NCBI GenBank assembly: GCA_011055275.1
Contig: DSEZ01000051.1
Coordinates: 1 to 5,089, forward strand
From: Thermoprotei archaeon
GTDB taxonomy: Archaea; Thermoproteota; Thermoprotei_A; Marsarchaeales; UBA168
Reading direction: 5' to 3'
DNA: 5,089 nucleotides
Program-made: the position numbers and the translations under genes
Notes under the pieces: generated by a model
The model's database searches: none
Seen by the model: the letters and a program-made list of their open reading frames with translations, nothing else
Told to the model about the DNA's origin: nothing
Part shown: piece by piece, positions 4,545 through 5,089 of the stretch
Position numbering within the stretch: the first letter of the stretch is position 1
Layout: the number at the start of each line of letters is the position of its first letter

Positions 4545-5089
4545 TCGTAACCACCGAACCTATTTTTGCTCCAAAGCGCTTTTCTGCGCTGCCCTTTCCT
4601 ATGGATATCTCTATTAAGCCATACCCTCCTGGAACAAGAAGCACACCCTCCTTCGAGTAGTTTTTGGAAAGCACCGCTTCGGCCTCCCGGCCGTTAAGCC
4701 TAATTTTAGCTTTCCCAATACGGAAAGCATCTGACCATATGTTGGTTATAATGTTTCCAAAAACATCTACGTAGAGGACCTTTGCTTCGCATGAGCCCCT
4801 GCACGACCTTATGAAGCTCCAGCCACGCAAGGGGGATACGCGACTTACGAGAAAGCCATCCACGGGAATGCCGCTGGCAAGCCTCGCTGCCACCCGCGCC
4901 ATTACATCCCGTCCCTGAAAAGTGTAGCTACTACTGAATTTCGACGTGTCAACAGCCTTGATGAACGTCGCTTTCCTTTCTTTAAGTATGGGGTAAAATA
5001 GGCCGTTGTCAGGTCCCACAAGACGTTTTCCCTCAACCTCAGCGAACAAAATCCTCCTTCTGGTTCCAACCCCAGGATCGACCACGCCC
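4531..5089 (-). CDS. SAM hydroxide adenosyltransferase family (DUF62), 5' end outside window
   Basis: The family splits S-adenosylmethionine with hydroxide to give adenosine and methionine, and is related to the fluorinase and chlorinase. Here the C-terminal 185 or so residues are seen. The frame enters from the window edge, so the GTG near 5085 is not the real start and about 65-90 residues are missing. Signatures, counted from the Met-encoding GTG at 5085: DPGVGTRR (3-10, the conserved Asp and Arg), GPDNGLF (24-30), TFQGRD (55-60), VDVFGNIITNI (106-116) and a C-terminal small beta domain with GLIEISIGKGSAEKRFGAKIG. The family motif normally reads TFHGRDxFAP, with an invariant catalytic His. 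Here it is Gln (residue 57), and FAP reads MAR, so activity may be lost or altered. It overlaps nadM by 14 bases. The family call is strong; the reaction is uncertain because of the Gln. Confidence 0.9.
   Translation of the reverse strand, partial: GVVDPGVGTRRRILFAEVEGKRLVGPDNGLFYPILKERKATFIKAVDTSKFSSSYTFQGRDVMARVAARLASGIPVDGFLVSRVSPLRGWSFIRSCRGSCEAKVLYVDVFGNIITNIWSDAFRIGKAKIRLNGREAEAVLSKNYSKEGVLLVPGGYGLIEISIGKGSAEKRFGAKIGSVVTIEKI

Noticed and set aside
1..5089. tRNA, rRNA, CRISPR array, riboswitch or direct-repeat array
   Set aside because: By reading through both strands I saw no cloverleaf-like arms, no regularly spaced repeats and no intergenic gap large enough to hold such an element.

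Overview
This is an archaeal chromosome segment. The evidence is a plus-strand block of archaeal/eukaryotic-type information-processing genes: eL31, aIF6, eL20 (LX), prefoldin alpha and FtsY. This order is familiar from archaeal genomes. Arg codons AGG/AGA and Ile codon ATA are frequent, and TTG starts look common. Two start codons have TATA-like boxes about 28-30 bases upstream, which suits leaderless archaeal transcripts. I cannot fix the lineage from this window; a thermophilic archaeon is a reasonable guess, no more.

Layout. (1) Bases 1-245, minus strand: the 3' end of an IS200/IS605-type tnpB. It has lost its first zinc-ribbon cysteine pair and its last RuvC acidic residue, and it is cut off at the promoter of the ribosomal operon. 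(2) Bases 267-2779, plus strand: rpl31e, aIF6, rplX (eL20), pfdA and ftsY, packed so tightly that neighbouring reading frames overlap by about 17, 116, 68 and 19 bases. These genes serve the 60S-like subunit (eL31, eL20, the anti-association factor aIF6), nascent-chain folding (prefoldin) and membrane targeting (the SRP receptor). (3) Bases 2748-5089, minus strand, convergent with ftsY: a SAM hydroxide adenosyltransferase-family gene (its 5' end lies outside the window), nadM and an MFS transporter. They overlap by 14 bases and are separated by 3 bases respectively, so they are probably one transcript linking adenosine/SAM and NAD chemistry with a carrier of unknown substrate.

Main oddities. 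The aIF6 frame runs about 55 codons past the normal family end and deep into eL20. The SAM hydrolase homologue has Gln where the family has a conserved His (TFQGRD in place of TFHGRD). The ftsY and MFS genes overlap tail-to-tail by 32 bases, with a hairpin right at the ftsY stop. I see no tRNA, rRNA, CRISPR array or complete mobile element, and no convincing undescribed multi-gene system. The findings are anomalies in known families.
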